Assembly: GCA_946186735.1 (NCBI GenBank)
Contig: CAMHOK010000003.1
Location: 1-45,143 of the forward strand
From: an uncultured Bacteroidales bacterium
GTDB taxonomy: Bacteria; Bacteroidota; Bacteroidia; Bacteroidales; Paludibacteraceae
DNA length: 45,143 nucleotides
Direction: 5' to 3'
A program made the position numbers and the translations under genes. A model generated the notes under the pieces. It was given only the letters and a program-made list of their open reading frames with translations. It searched no databases and was not told the origin of the DNA. Shown here in pieces: positions 38,001-45,143 of this stretch. Each line of letters begins with the position of its first letter. Positions within the stretch are counted from its first letter, which is position 1.

Positions 38001-38181
38001 GATAAGAGACGGCGTGGCACATATCATCGATTATAAGTTCGGCGATCATAAGTCAGCAGCCTACCATCGTCAGGTAGGAAGCTACATGGAGCAGTTGACC
38101 AAGATGGGCTACGCGGTGCGCGGCTTCTTGGTGTATGTCCAACTCAAAGAGGTGGAAGAAGTGCTTGCCGAAGGAAGATAA
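35032..38181 (+). CDS. UvrD/AddA-like helicase-nuclease
   Basis: 1049 aa; KASAGSGKTFTL Walker A, YMIDEFQDTGQIQW, GDVKQSIYRWR, TIHKSKGLEFDLVLIPF, YVAFTRAKREL; PD-(D/E)XK RPDRLMI..IIDYKFG. Confidence 0.93.
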   Translation: MPLKVYKASAGSGKTFTLAREYILMLLKDKERMSHRRILGVTFTLKATAEMKERIIDSLFALSTHSESKYREWLSSALGMSGDQVDRRAGECLNDILQDYSFFSISTIDSFFQRIVRSFAHELGWSGTYNIELDEDAVRERAIDDMLFDISAPEHQDLLQWVTQFMLHRIDNGDKWNPKKAIQAISTQLDNSHVSQILADTDNILHDKKALSEYISTLKSITFDMDNHVRKIRSEVESQLKGFGLTTKNFSKGIFAPLYWSPAEYEYPLKPNMLKAINDPDSSVPKTSKTLSKEERESARSVFVQHIHPLFVAFAELMQETAVRRYHTARVILNHIYTTGLLSDVARQIDLSNHLENRMPISETAALLNRVVRDGAPAPFVYEKIGQRIKHYMIDEFQDTGQIQWSNFVPLLQESMSIGENNLVVGDVKQSIYRWRQSDYHLLQHDVEQTFHLSKDDIVNLKVNYRSSRDVVDFNSQCFDDYAAYVQQHFNDRNPQATALSHEVTDAYADVHQVADKELSGHVRLYEVPQDTFKEKAIELMLFHVESALQRGVKACKIAVLASKNSELSVLISALVDKGYKVASNEGLAVGSHPAVAFLLTCIRLLYATNDRLYRYELQHLWEEAMGTTPMPDLPKDLISTPLMQMVEKLICHFSLNTWQYAQSYLTAFSDIVYLFCSTQTAHPLEFLRYWDETGHKKTLAAPRTTDSIQALTIHKSKGLEFDLVLIPFCNWKICEPTNNNGNIIWCEPKQEPFNRMPLVALDYSKRLLLTQFDQDYAAEELGYAMDFINLTYVAFTRAKRELIVCCKANENERISLTPHLLLKCLNDKQKEHRVEGETPFFDFGSDSFRFDDEPSADSAPADNDTIAYGKMVPIGQRLRQRHLLELEELIESAKTGTSALELSHVVRGKVLHDILSLIKTEQDLEPALEQQVREGGISESDMASLRDELEQLFSLSKPYHWFDGGWEQLLLEHDLILADGTTLRPDRLMIRDGVAHIIDYKFGDHKSAAYHRQVGSYMEQLTKMGYAVRGFLVYVQLKEVEEVLAEGR

Positions 38182-38219
38182 AACGGTCTTCTGTTTTACA
38201 ATGCTACGGTTCTGTTGTA

Positions 38220-38678
38220 TTATGGTGATACTGTGAGTCTGCCGTTAGAGAAAGTGGCGGTGTAGCGTCGGAGCATCTCTTTGGATATGCCTTTCGTTGG
38301 GTTAGCTACACCAAAACTGAGGTCATACTCTTCGCCACATTTATCACACACGGCATAGATGCCGTCCACGCGCACGGGTGCGTCACGGTCAAGACAATGC
38401 GGGCAACAGAGGTCTGCCGCCCTGTATTGGTCTCCCATGTCAATCCACAAGAGCAGTCCGGCATAGCCCAGGAAGTCGGTCTCATAGCGTCGCTCAGTGA
38501 AGCAAAGGGTCTGAAAACCGCTCCCCTGCACAAAATAGTTGTACTCACCCCAGATGTTGAGTTGCAGTTGCACCGGATAGGAGGGCACTGAGCTATAGAA
38601 GACGGGGTCGGAGCAAGAGCAGAGCAGCAGCAAGAGCAGGAGCCGGAGCGTGGGAGTATGGCGGTGTGGATGTTGCAT
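38220..38678 (-). CDS. Small lipoprotein with Rieske-like fold pattern and CxH-X16-CxxC ligand set
   Basis: 152 aa; lipobox LLLCSC; DLCCPHCLDRDAPVRVDGIYAVCDKCGEEYDLSFGVANPTKGISKEMLRRYTATFSNGRLTV. Confidence 0.75.
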   Translation of the reverse strand: MQHPHRHTPTLRLLLLLLLCSCSDPVFYSSVPSYPVQLQLNIWGEYNYFVQGSGFQTLCFTERRYETDFLGYAGLLLWIDMGDQYRAADLCCPHCLDRDAPVRVDGIYAVCDKCGEEYDLSFGVANPTKGISKEMLRRYTATFSNGRLTVSP

Positions 38679-38727
38679 GGCAGTTATTCGTCGTTATTAG
38701 TCGTTATCAAACGTTTTCAGATCTTTT

Positions 38728-39252
38728 TTATTGATTTTCAGCGGTCATATCGTCAACGAGTCCCTCAGGCAGCGAGACGGTTATTGAGTGTTGCTCAGTG
38801 TCGATATCTTCAATGAAGTCATCGTGCAGAGGCAGGACGAGTCCGTTATCAAGCAGCATAAGAGTGTTGATGGTGGAGTCGTCGATATCTTTTATCTTCC
38901 CCATCTCACCTCTCTTTTGGTCGATGAGTGTGAAGCCGATGAGAGTAGCAACAACTACTCTGTCGTGCTCTTGTTCCGGCACTTCTCTTCTCAGTGCGTA
39001 GCAAGGAGCGTTGACGAGTTTTCTAACATCGCCCTCGGAGTCCACGTCCTCGAGCTTGAGCAAATAGTCTTGCCCTTTGGTCCTCAGCTCTTCCACCTCA
39101 AAAGGCACATTGATACCATCGATAGTGAGCACGAGAAGATGCGGCTCGAAGAGTTCGAGCAGGTCGTTGTCGGCATCGAGCACCATCTCTCCTTGTTTGC
39201 CGTGCGGCTTACGGATGGTACCGAGAGGGAGCAGTTGGTCGAGGGTAATCAT
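38728..39252 (-). CDS. rimM: Ribosome maturation factor RimM
   Basis: 174 aa; LGTIRKPHGKQGEMVL, LLDNGLVLPLHDDFIEDID. Confidence 0.92.
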   Translation of the reverse strand: MITLDQLLPLGTIRKPHGKQGEMVLDADNDLLELFEPHLLVLTIDGINVPFEVEELRTKGQDYLLKLEDVDSEGDVRKLVNAPCYALRREVPEQEHDRVVVATLIGFTLIDQKRGEMGKIKDIDDSTINTLMLLDNGLVLPLHDDFIEDIDTEQHSITVSLPEGLVDDMTAENQ

Positions 39253-39725
39253 TAGTTGGTCAGAGCAGTGAGGTGAATGTTATATATCAGTGTTGAGTAC
39301 GGCGGCACAAAACTCTCATAGCCTTCCGTTCCTGATCCTTTCTCGCCGTATCCGAGTTTCCAAGGCACATAGACCACCACATCGCCCTGTACGTGAATCT
39401 TCCTTATACCCTCCACAAAACCCGGTATGACGCCCGAGAGCGACATATAAGCATTGGTGGTAGAGTCCAGCACGGCTCCGTTGATGAGTTCGAGCTTGTA
39501 GTCGCACACCACATTGGAGGTGGAGTTGGGCTTGGCATCGGAAGGGTTAGGGTCGGCAATGACCTTATACTGGAGTCCGGTGGCGGTGGTTATGATGTCA
39601 GGACGCTTACCGTTAGCAATCATGAACATCTCGTTCTGCGCTTTCCAATCGATCCAGTTGTCGGTCTTACATGAGCACAGCAGGGCTGCGATGAGAAAAG
39701 GAATGATATAAAAAGAATGTTTCAT
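39252..39725 (-). CDS. FKBP-type peptidyl-prolyl isomerase lipoprotein
   Basis: 157 aa; lipobox LLCSC; GLQYKVI, VVCDYKLELINGAVLDST, VIPGFVEGIRKI, YVPWKLGYGEKG, LIYNIHL. Confidence 0.92.
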   Translation of the reverse strand: MKHSFYIIPFLIAALLCSCKTDNWIDWKAQNEMFMIANGKRPDIITTATGLQYKVIADPNPSDAKPNSTSNVVCDYKLELINGAVLDSTTNAYMSLSGVIPGFVEGIRKIHVQGDVVVYVPWKLGYGEKGSGTEGYESFVPPYSTLIYNIHLTALTN

Positions 39726-39731
39726 AGCTCA

Positions 39732-40907
39732 TTATTTAGTTATCCATAATGATGGGTTCTCTATGTCTCTGTTTTTCCACACTTGGAAGAACAGCTCGGT
39801 CTTATTATCTTCGTCAGGATCGGTAAAGATGGTGCCTATTGTCTGTTTGGCTTTCACTTTTTGTCCGGTCTTGACATTGAGTTTGCTCAGGTTGGCATAG
39901 ACGGTGTAATAGTTGCCATGTCTGACGATGACGGCATTGGTCTGTCCGTCAGAGAAGCATGATGTCACCTCTCCGTCGTACACGGCTCTTGCCGTAGAGC
40001 CGGCTGTTGTCTGTATATATATACCTTTGTTGTTTCGTGTAACCGACTTGAGCACGGGGTCGGGTTGTAGTCCGAACTGTCCTGAGATGAAGCCGTTGTC
40101 GGTAGGCCAAGGCAGTCGTCCTTTGTTCTTCTCGAACCCTCCGGCAAGCAGTTGCTGGTCTTTGGTGAGCGCTTTCTTCCCGGCCTTCTTCTGTTGCTCG
40201 GCAATCATCTTCTCTATCTGCTTCTGCAACTCGTTGGCTTTCTTCTGTTGTTGTTGCTGTTGGGTCTTGAGTTTCTTCTCTTGTTTCTTGAGCGAAGAGA
40301 GCAGTTTCTCTTGCTTACGCATGTCGGACGAGAGTCGGTCTTTCTCTCTGTTTTGCGTCTGCAGAGCCTCTTTCTTTTGTTGTCGGCTGTCGGCAAGTTC
40401 TTGGTTGCGATGGTCGATATCGTCTTGCAGTTGTTTGATTTTTTCTACTTGCTGTTTGTGATAAGCCGATGCCTCAGCCATATATTGCATGCGTCTGACC
40501 ATCTGATTGAAGTTGTCGGCAGAGAGCAGGAAGAGCAGCATTGACTGATTGGAGTGAGCGTGGTAGTTCTGTACGACGAGTCGTGAGTAGGCCTGTTTGG
40601 TTCTCTCTAACTCTTTCTCAAGCGAGTCGGTCTGACGTGTCAGTTCTCTCATCTGCTTATCGAGGGCAGTGATCTCGGAGTTGATGGTAGAGATGAGTTT
40701 GCGTCGTTGGTTGATGTCGCGGTTGATGATATTGAGTTTGTTGGTTGTGGCGGTCTCGTTCTTTTTTGTTTGTTTGAGCATCTTATCGGTGTTCTCGAGT
40801 TGCTGCAGCGCCCTCTTTCGTTGTTGCTGCAGGTCTTTGACGGTCTGTGCTGAGACGGTGATGGCGCTCAGCAGACAGAGGAGGCATATATAGATAACTC
40901 TTTTCAT
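39732..40907 (-). CDS. Murein hydrolase activator EnvC-like (coiled coil plus M23/LytM)
   Basis: 391 aa; long coiled coil then GRLPWPTDNGFISGQFG...GIYIQTTAGSTARAVYDGEV...VIVRHGNYYTVYANL. Confidence 0.93.
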   Translation of the reverse strand: MKRVIYICLLCLLSAITVSAQTVKDLQQQRKRALQQLENTDKMLKQTKKNETATTNKLNIINRDINQRRKLISTINSEITALDKQMRELTRQTDSLEKELERTKQAYSRLVVQNYHAHSNQSMLLFLLSADNFNQMVRRMQYMAEASAYHKQQVEKIKQLQDDIDHRNQELADSRQQKKEALQTQNREKDRLSSDMRKQEKLLSSLKKQEKKLKTQQQQQQKKANELQKQIEKMIAEQQKKAGKKALTKDQQLLAGGFEKNKGRLPWPTDNGFISGQFGLQPDPVLKSVTRNNKGIYIQTTAGSTARAVYDGEVTSCFSDGQTNAVIVRHGNYYTVYANLSKLNVKTGQKVKAKQTIGTIFTDPDEDNKTELFFQVWKNRDIENPSLWITK

Positions 40908-40919
40908 TGAGGGTACGGA

Positions 40920-41744
40920 TTACATAGGAAGGATGGTTTTGATGTCCACCTGTTGCATTTTCTGCAGCGATGGTGCTATGATGTTAAGCGGTTGATTGAA
41001 CTCGATAGGTCCCATCTCCACCACGCACGAGAGGTCGATAGCGGTGGAAGAGACGCCGAGTCGGATGACTGAGGGGAAGACGACCTCGCCGTAGGTCTGT
41101 TCGTTCCGGTAGTCGGCTATGAGAGTGATGAGCGGGTCGGCATGCTCGAGCTTGGTGGTGAGTATATGATGAGTGCTGTTATCGAGTTGATACTCATACT
41201 TGAGCTTGGTCTTTTGGAAGAGCAGCTTGTGTGAGTCGGGGTACGCTTGCTCTTCGAGTTGTGTATTGAGCAGCCACTGCTGACTCTCACCGATGACGAA
41301 GATATGTCTTGTTAGCAGGTCTTCGATGTCGTTATACGAGACGGGTATGGCAGACGAGGCTCGTAGTTGGTCGTAAGTGAGGGTGCAGTAGCGTCGGTTG
41401 AGCTTATCGAGGAGCAGCACCTGCTGTTTGCTTATCTCTACTCTGACGAGCTCTATGCCGAGCATAGGTTGTACGGATACGACGATGATAGAGTCGTGAT
41501 AGATGCTGATGTTGGCAGACGTTGCCACCTTGCGTTGCTGATAATCGACACTGAGGCGTGCTTTTTTTGCCTGAGCCGTTTGGAACTGAGGCTGATTGAG
41601 GATGACCGACTCAACCGTCTTGGCAGTGGTTATCACACGACGAGTGTTGGGCTTGACCGTCTTGTTCTTAGGTGAGCATGCTGTTGAGAGCAGAGCCACC
41701 AATGCGAGCGGCAAGAGCAGAAGGAGGATAGGATATCGTTTCAT
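40920..41744 (-). CDS. DUF4292-like lipoprotein
   Basis: 274 aa; lipobox LLSTAC; position between envC-like and TPR genes as in Bacteroidales. Confidence 0.75.
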   Translation of the reverse strand: MKRYPILLLLLPLALVALLSTACSPKNKTVKPNTRRVITTAKTVESVILNQPQFQTAQAKKARLSVDYQQRKVATSANISIYHDSIIVVSVQPMLGIELVRVEISKQQVLLLDKLNRRYCTLTYDQLRASSAIPVSYNDIEDLLTRHIFVIGESQQWLLNTQLEEQAYPDSHKLLFQKTKLKYEYQLDNSTHHILTTKLEHADPLITLIADYRNEQTYGEVVFPSVIRLGVSSTAIDLSCVVEMGPIEFNQPLNIIAPSLQKMQQVDIKTILPM

Positions 41745-41779
41745 ATCTGGTTGTCTAAGATTTATCGTAGGTTAGGTCG

Positions 41780-43408
41780 TTATTGTTTATTGTTTTGTGC
41801 ATCAATAATCTGCTGATAGTGCGAGAGTATCTCTTTGTTATCTTCGTCAGGTTTCATTTTCTCCATTGCTTGTTTGATATAGAACAGAGCAAAAGCATCG
41901 TCTCCTCTGAGGTGTAGTATCCAAGCATAGGTATCGAGGTAGGTGGGGTTATCCGGTTCTTTCTTTATTGTCTTTTGGCTCATTGCCTCAGCTTTCTTGA
42001 GGTCGTTGCCATAGAGGGCGAGTGTGTAAGCGTAGTTGTTGAGCACATAGATATTGTCGGGGTTGAGAGCGAGTGCTTTCTCGTACGCCTCGAAGCACTG
42101 TTCGTACTGTTCTTGTTGCATGAACAGGTCGCCTTGCAGAGCATAGATAGCGAACATATACATCTGCTCTGTGGGGTTGGTTATCTCAGCTGCGGCTTGT
42201 AGGATGAGCAGGGCACTGTCGGTCTGCTGTTCGGTCAAGGCGGCGGTAGCTCTGAGCAGTTGCCATTTGAGGCTTTTGGGGAAGGTGGCAGAGGCCTCGT
42301 TGATGATCTGTTTCTGCTCGGTGAGAGTACTGTCCATCTTGAGGAGCTGATCGTAGATCTTCTGATAGACCTGTTCGTCGTTGGGAGTGAGTTGGCGAAT
42401 GATATACATCTCCTCCAATGCTTTTCTCTCTTCGTGTTCTTGGCTATAGAACTCTGACAACTGCTTATGTGCGTCCACCTCGAGCGGGTGCTGTTGTACG
42501 AGTTGGAGTAAGATAGAACGGAAGAGGTCGTTGTCGGTGAGGAGCACCGAGCGGAAGATATTGACGACTGTCAGTTTTCTCTGCAGTGTCATGTCGCCGT
42601 AGGTCATGGCATCGCTGAGCTCTTTGAGGGCGTCAGCGGTGTCGTTGACCTGCAGGTAATAATTGACTAAGTGGAGATAGGCATCGGCATTGTCGGGATG
42701 GAGTCGTTTCTCTTCTTGGTAGAGCCGGAAAGCCTCTACGGGTTTGCCCTCTTCGAGCATGAGCTCGGCTTTATACAGTCGGAACCTATCGTCATCGGGG
42801 TTGAGTAGCAGATAGTTGTCGATAACCTCGGCAGCCTCTTTGTTCTTGTGCATATAGAGAAGGAGACGGTATCTACGGGATGCCGAGTAGGCTGTTACGC
42901 CTGTCCTTTTCTCGAGCTTATCTATGCAGCCGAGTGCTTTCTTGGGGTTCATCATCTCCGACGACACATACACCTCCTCGAGCGTGGTGATAGCATCTAT
43001 CTGGTCGGGGTAGTTCTTGACCACCGAGAGTAGCACTTTCTCTGCCTGTTTATACTGTTTGGAGTACCAGAGGGTGTTAGCATAGTCTGACCAGTATGCC
43101 ATCGGCTCGTGCTCGAAGGCTCGGCGCAGGTAGTCGGTCGACCGGTCCATCCGGTTCATGCCCTGATAGAGCAGACCTAAGTTATGCTCGACGGCAGCGT
43201 TGTTCTTGTCGAGTGTCTCGCAATACTCAAACAAAGCGAAAGCAGCGTCGTACTCGCCCATCTTCAGGCAGCGCTCAGCCTCATAGAAATAGTAGTCGAG
43301 TCGTTGCCGGCGTGTGTCGGTAGTGACGGGTTCGGTTTTCACTCTCTTTGCATGCGTCGGCACGGCAAGCAGGAAGAGCAGTAATATGTAAGTCAATCGT
43401 TTGAGCAC
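41780..43408 (-). CDS. Tetratricopeptide repeat protein
   Basis: 542 aa; repeated TPR pattern, e.g. YEQCFEAYEKALALNPDNIYVLNNYAYTLA. Confidence 0.9.
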   Translation of the reverse strand: MLKRLTYILLLFLLAVPTHAKRVKTEPVTTDTRRQRLDYYFYEAERCLKMGEYDAAFALFEYCETLDKNNAAVEHNLGLLYQGMNRMDRSTDYLRRAFEHEPMAYWSDYANTLWYSKQYKQAEKVLLSVVKNYPDQIDAITTLEEVYVSSEMMNPKKALGCIDKLEKRTGVTAYSASRRYRLLLYMHKNKEAAEVIDNYLLLNPDDDRFRLYKAELMLEEGKPVEAFRLYQEEKRLHPDNADAYLHLVNYYLQVNDTADALKELSDAMTYGDMTLQRKLTVVNIFRSVLLTDNDLFRSILLQLVQQHPLEVDAHKQLSEFYSQEHEERKALEEMYIIRQLTPNDEQVYQKIYDQLLKMDSTLTEQKQIINEASATFPKSLKWQLLRATAALTEQQTDSALLILQAAAEITNPTEQMYMFAIYALQGDLFMQQEQYEQCFEAYEKALALNPDNIYVLNNYAYTLALYGNDLKKAEAMSQKTIKKEPDNPTYLDTYAWILHLRGDDAFALFYIKQAMEKMKPDEDNKEILSHYQQIIDAQNNKQ

Positions 43409-43426
43409 AATGGTTATCTATGGTTA

Positions 43427-43468
43427 TTGATCTGTGTTTGTTGATCTGTGTTTGTTGATCTGTTTCAT
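43427..43468. repeat. 14-nt tandem repeat (ttgatctgtgtttg), two perfect copies plus a degenerate third
   Basis: 43427-43440, 43441-43454, 43455-43468. Confidence 0.9.
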
Positions 43469-43472
43469 TTAT

Positions 43473-43907
43473 CTACCTGACTCCAGTATGTCCGAAGCCT
43501 CCCTCTCCTCTCTCTGTCTCATCGAGTGTCTCCACCTCCACGAGTTGTGCTTGTTCGTATCGTGCGATGACCATCTGACAGATGCGCTCTGCGGGTTCGA
43601 TGACGACCGGCTGAGTGGAGAGGTTGATGAGGATGACTCCTATCTCTCCTCTATAGTCGGCATCGATAGTGCCGGGTGTGTTGAGCACTGTTATCCCTTT
43701 CTTGAGAGCCATGCCTGAGCGTGGTCGTATCTGCGCCTCGTAGCCCTCGGGCAGCTGGATGAACAGTCCGGTGGGTATGAGTCGTCGCTCCATGGGTTGG
43801 AGTACGACAGGTTCAAGGAGGTTAGCTCTGAGGTCCATGCCGGCAGAGAGAGGTGTAGCATAGGCGGGCAGAGGGTTAGAGGAGCGGTTGATGAGTCGGA
43901 TAGTCAT
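43473..43907 (-). CDS. dut: dUTP diphosphatase
   Basis: 144 aa; [46 protein letters not shown]. Confidence 0.96.
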   Translation of the reverse strand: MTIRLINRSSNPLPAYATPLSAGMDLRANLLEPVVLQPMERRLIPTGLFIQLPEGYEAQIRPRSGMALKKGITVLNTPGTIDADYRGEIGVILINLSTQPVVIEPAERICQMVIARYEQAQLVEVETLDETERGEGGFGHTGVR

Positions 43908-43955
43908 GATAGAGAGAAGAGTAACAAGTAGAGGTTAGTATTGCGGGAGCTGTTA

Positions 43956-44861
43956 TCAGTATTGTTTTTCTGCGAGCACATATAGTGAGTCGGGCACCAC
44001 CTCGATGCTGACCTCAGCGGGGAGAGTGATAGGGTCGCCATCGAAATGGAAAGGTCCTTCCTGCGGTCGGACGATAGTGAGTTGACGGATCTTCATGGTG
44101 GTCATATACAGGCTCTTGTCGATGGTCTTCTCAAAGAGTCGCAACGCCAGCTCGGGTACGGCATGTAAGGGGAACTTACTCAGCACCGACACATCTAACC
44201 ATCCGTCTTGTATGCTGGCTTTGGGGGCTATGTACGCGGCATTGCCCCACTGGTTAGCGTTGGCACAAGTGATGAGGAAAGCGTCGGTCTCGAGCTCTAC
44301 GGGCTCATCGTTCTGACCAATGCCTCTGATGATATAGTGCTCGGGCTCGTAAGAGAAGAAGTCCTTGACTATATGCTGCAGATAAGTTATTATCCCGCGC
44401 TTGCCGGCAGTGGCAAAATCTTCGCTGATCTTTGCATCGAAGCCCGTACCGGCAGTGGTGAAGAAAGGATGCCCTTCTATCTTTGCAGAGTCCACTAAAC
44501 GCGCTTCGGAGTGGTTGAGCATCTGGATGGCGCGATTGACTCTGAGGGGTATGCCTAAGTGTCGTGCGAAGCCGTTGCCCGAGCCTATGGGGATGATACC
44601 CAGAGCTGTCTTGCTGAAGAGCAGACCCCGAGCCACCTCGTTGACCGTACCATCACCGCCTACTGCCACCACCGCATCGAAACCCATACGAGCGTACTGC
44701 TCGGCAAGCTCGGTAGCATGACCCTTATACTCAGTAAAAACGACATTGGCTGCCCAGATATGGCGATCGAGGTTCTTATCAATAAGTTTGGGAATACGCT
44801 TCTTGTTCTGCGTACCCGAGATAGGATTGACAATGAATGCTATATTCTTCATAATTCTCAC
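43956..44861 (-). CDS. Diacylglycerol kinase-family lipid kinase
   Basis: 301 aa; FIVNPISGT, VVAVGGDGTVNEVARGL, GIIPIGSGNGFARHLGIP. Confidence 0.94.
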   Translation of the reverse strand: MRIMKNIAFIVNPISGTQNKKRIPKLIDKNLDRHIWAANVVFTEYKGHATELAEQYARMGFDAVVAVGGDGTVNEVARGLLFSKTALGIIPIGSGNGFARHLGIPLRVNRAIQMLNHSEARLVDSAKIEGHPFFTTAGTGFDAKISEDFATAGKRGIITYLQHIVKDFFSYEPEHYIIRGIGQNDEPVELETDAFLITCANANQWGNAAYIAPKASIQDGWLDVSVLSKFPLHAVPELALRLFEKTIDKSLYMTTMKIRQLTIVRPQEGPFHFDGDPITLPAEVSIEVVPDSLYVLAEKQY

Positions 44862-44878
44862 TTATGCATATTTAGCGT

Positions 44879-44911
44879 GCAAAGTTAAGTTTTTTTTTTC
44901 AACTCTGCAAA
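44879..44911 (-). promoter_or_regulatory. Promoter of the DAG kinase gene: TAACTTTGC (44879-44887) with possible TTTG -33 (44908-44911)
   Basis: TAnnTTTG consensus, 20-nt spacer. Confidence 0.6.
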
Positions 44912-44957
44912 TATTGTGCATTTATCCTAACACAACATTCATAACCATCAAGCCTTA

Positions 44958-45128
44958 TTATGCCGGTTGCCATTTGCAGCGAACAGGAGAGATAATAGCA
45001 CCTTCTTTCTTCAGTTCGGCGAACGCTTTGTCCACCTCTTTGCGATCAGCGCCAAGGGCTGCTGTCACTTCGCCTGCGCTCACCGGCTTGCCGGCTGCAC
45101 GCATCGCGTTTAATACTTGCTCTTTCAT
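44958..45128 (-). CDS. 56-aa winged-helix-like transcriptional regulator (absent from supplied ORF track)
   Basis: Manual translation: MKEQVLNAMRAAGKPVSAGEVTAALGADRKEVDKAFAELKKEGAIISPVRCKWQPA*. Confidence 0.85.
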   Translation of the reverse strand: MKEQVLNAMRAAGKPVSAGEVTAALGADRKEVDKAFAELKKEGAIISPVRCKWQPA

Positions 45129-45143
45129 AATGATTATTGGTTT

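Overview
This is a Bacteroidales-type chromosomal window. The evidence is the TAnnTTTG promoters, the FtsL-like protein, T9SS-type C-termini, and the dut-TPR-DUF4292-EnvC gene order. Left part: a division/cell wall (dcw) cluster mraZ-rsmH-ftsL-ftsI-murE-mraY-murD-ftsW-murG. Immediately after murG comes an mlaE-mlaF lipid-transport pair, with no murC/ftsQ/ftsA/ftsZ. Next are a small secreted protein resembling an M6-protease propeptide, two T9SS-type M6 metalloproteases, xth, and an LPS cluster (lptB, GT2, GT2-kinase fusion, O-antigen ligase-like). A minus-strand aroC-glf-outer-membrane barrel operon follows, then FemAB-like/GT4/GT2 genes, tonB, an uncharacterised secreted protein, murI, rnz, dnaN, a SpoU methyltransferase and an AddA-like helicase-nuclease. 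The window ends with a run of minus-strand housekeeping and lipoprotein genes (Rieske-like lipoprotein, rimM, FKBP, envC-like, DUF4292-like, TPR, dut, DAG kinase) and a 56-aa winged-helix-like ORF missing from the supplied track. The most notable observations are: (1) the orphan propeptide-like gene beside its two cognate-looking M6 proteases; (2) a Rieske-like lipoprotein with CxH-X16-CxxC in place of CxH...CxxH; (3) a GT2-LPS kinase fusion; (4) short tandem arrays with 16-, 18-20-, 7-, 22- and 14-nt units at gene junctions, with the 16-mer family appearing twice in opposite orientations around the dcw cluster; (5) MraZ-box-like GTGGG-N5-GTGGG repeats upstream of mraZ. No tRNA, rRNA, CRISPR, IS element or phage was seen. 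All family calls come from motif recognition, not database searches.
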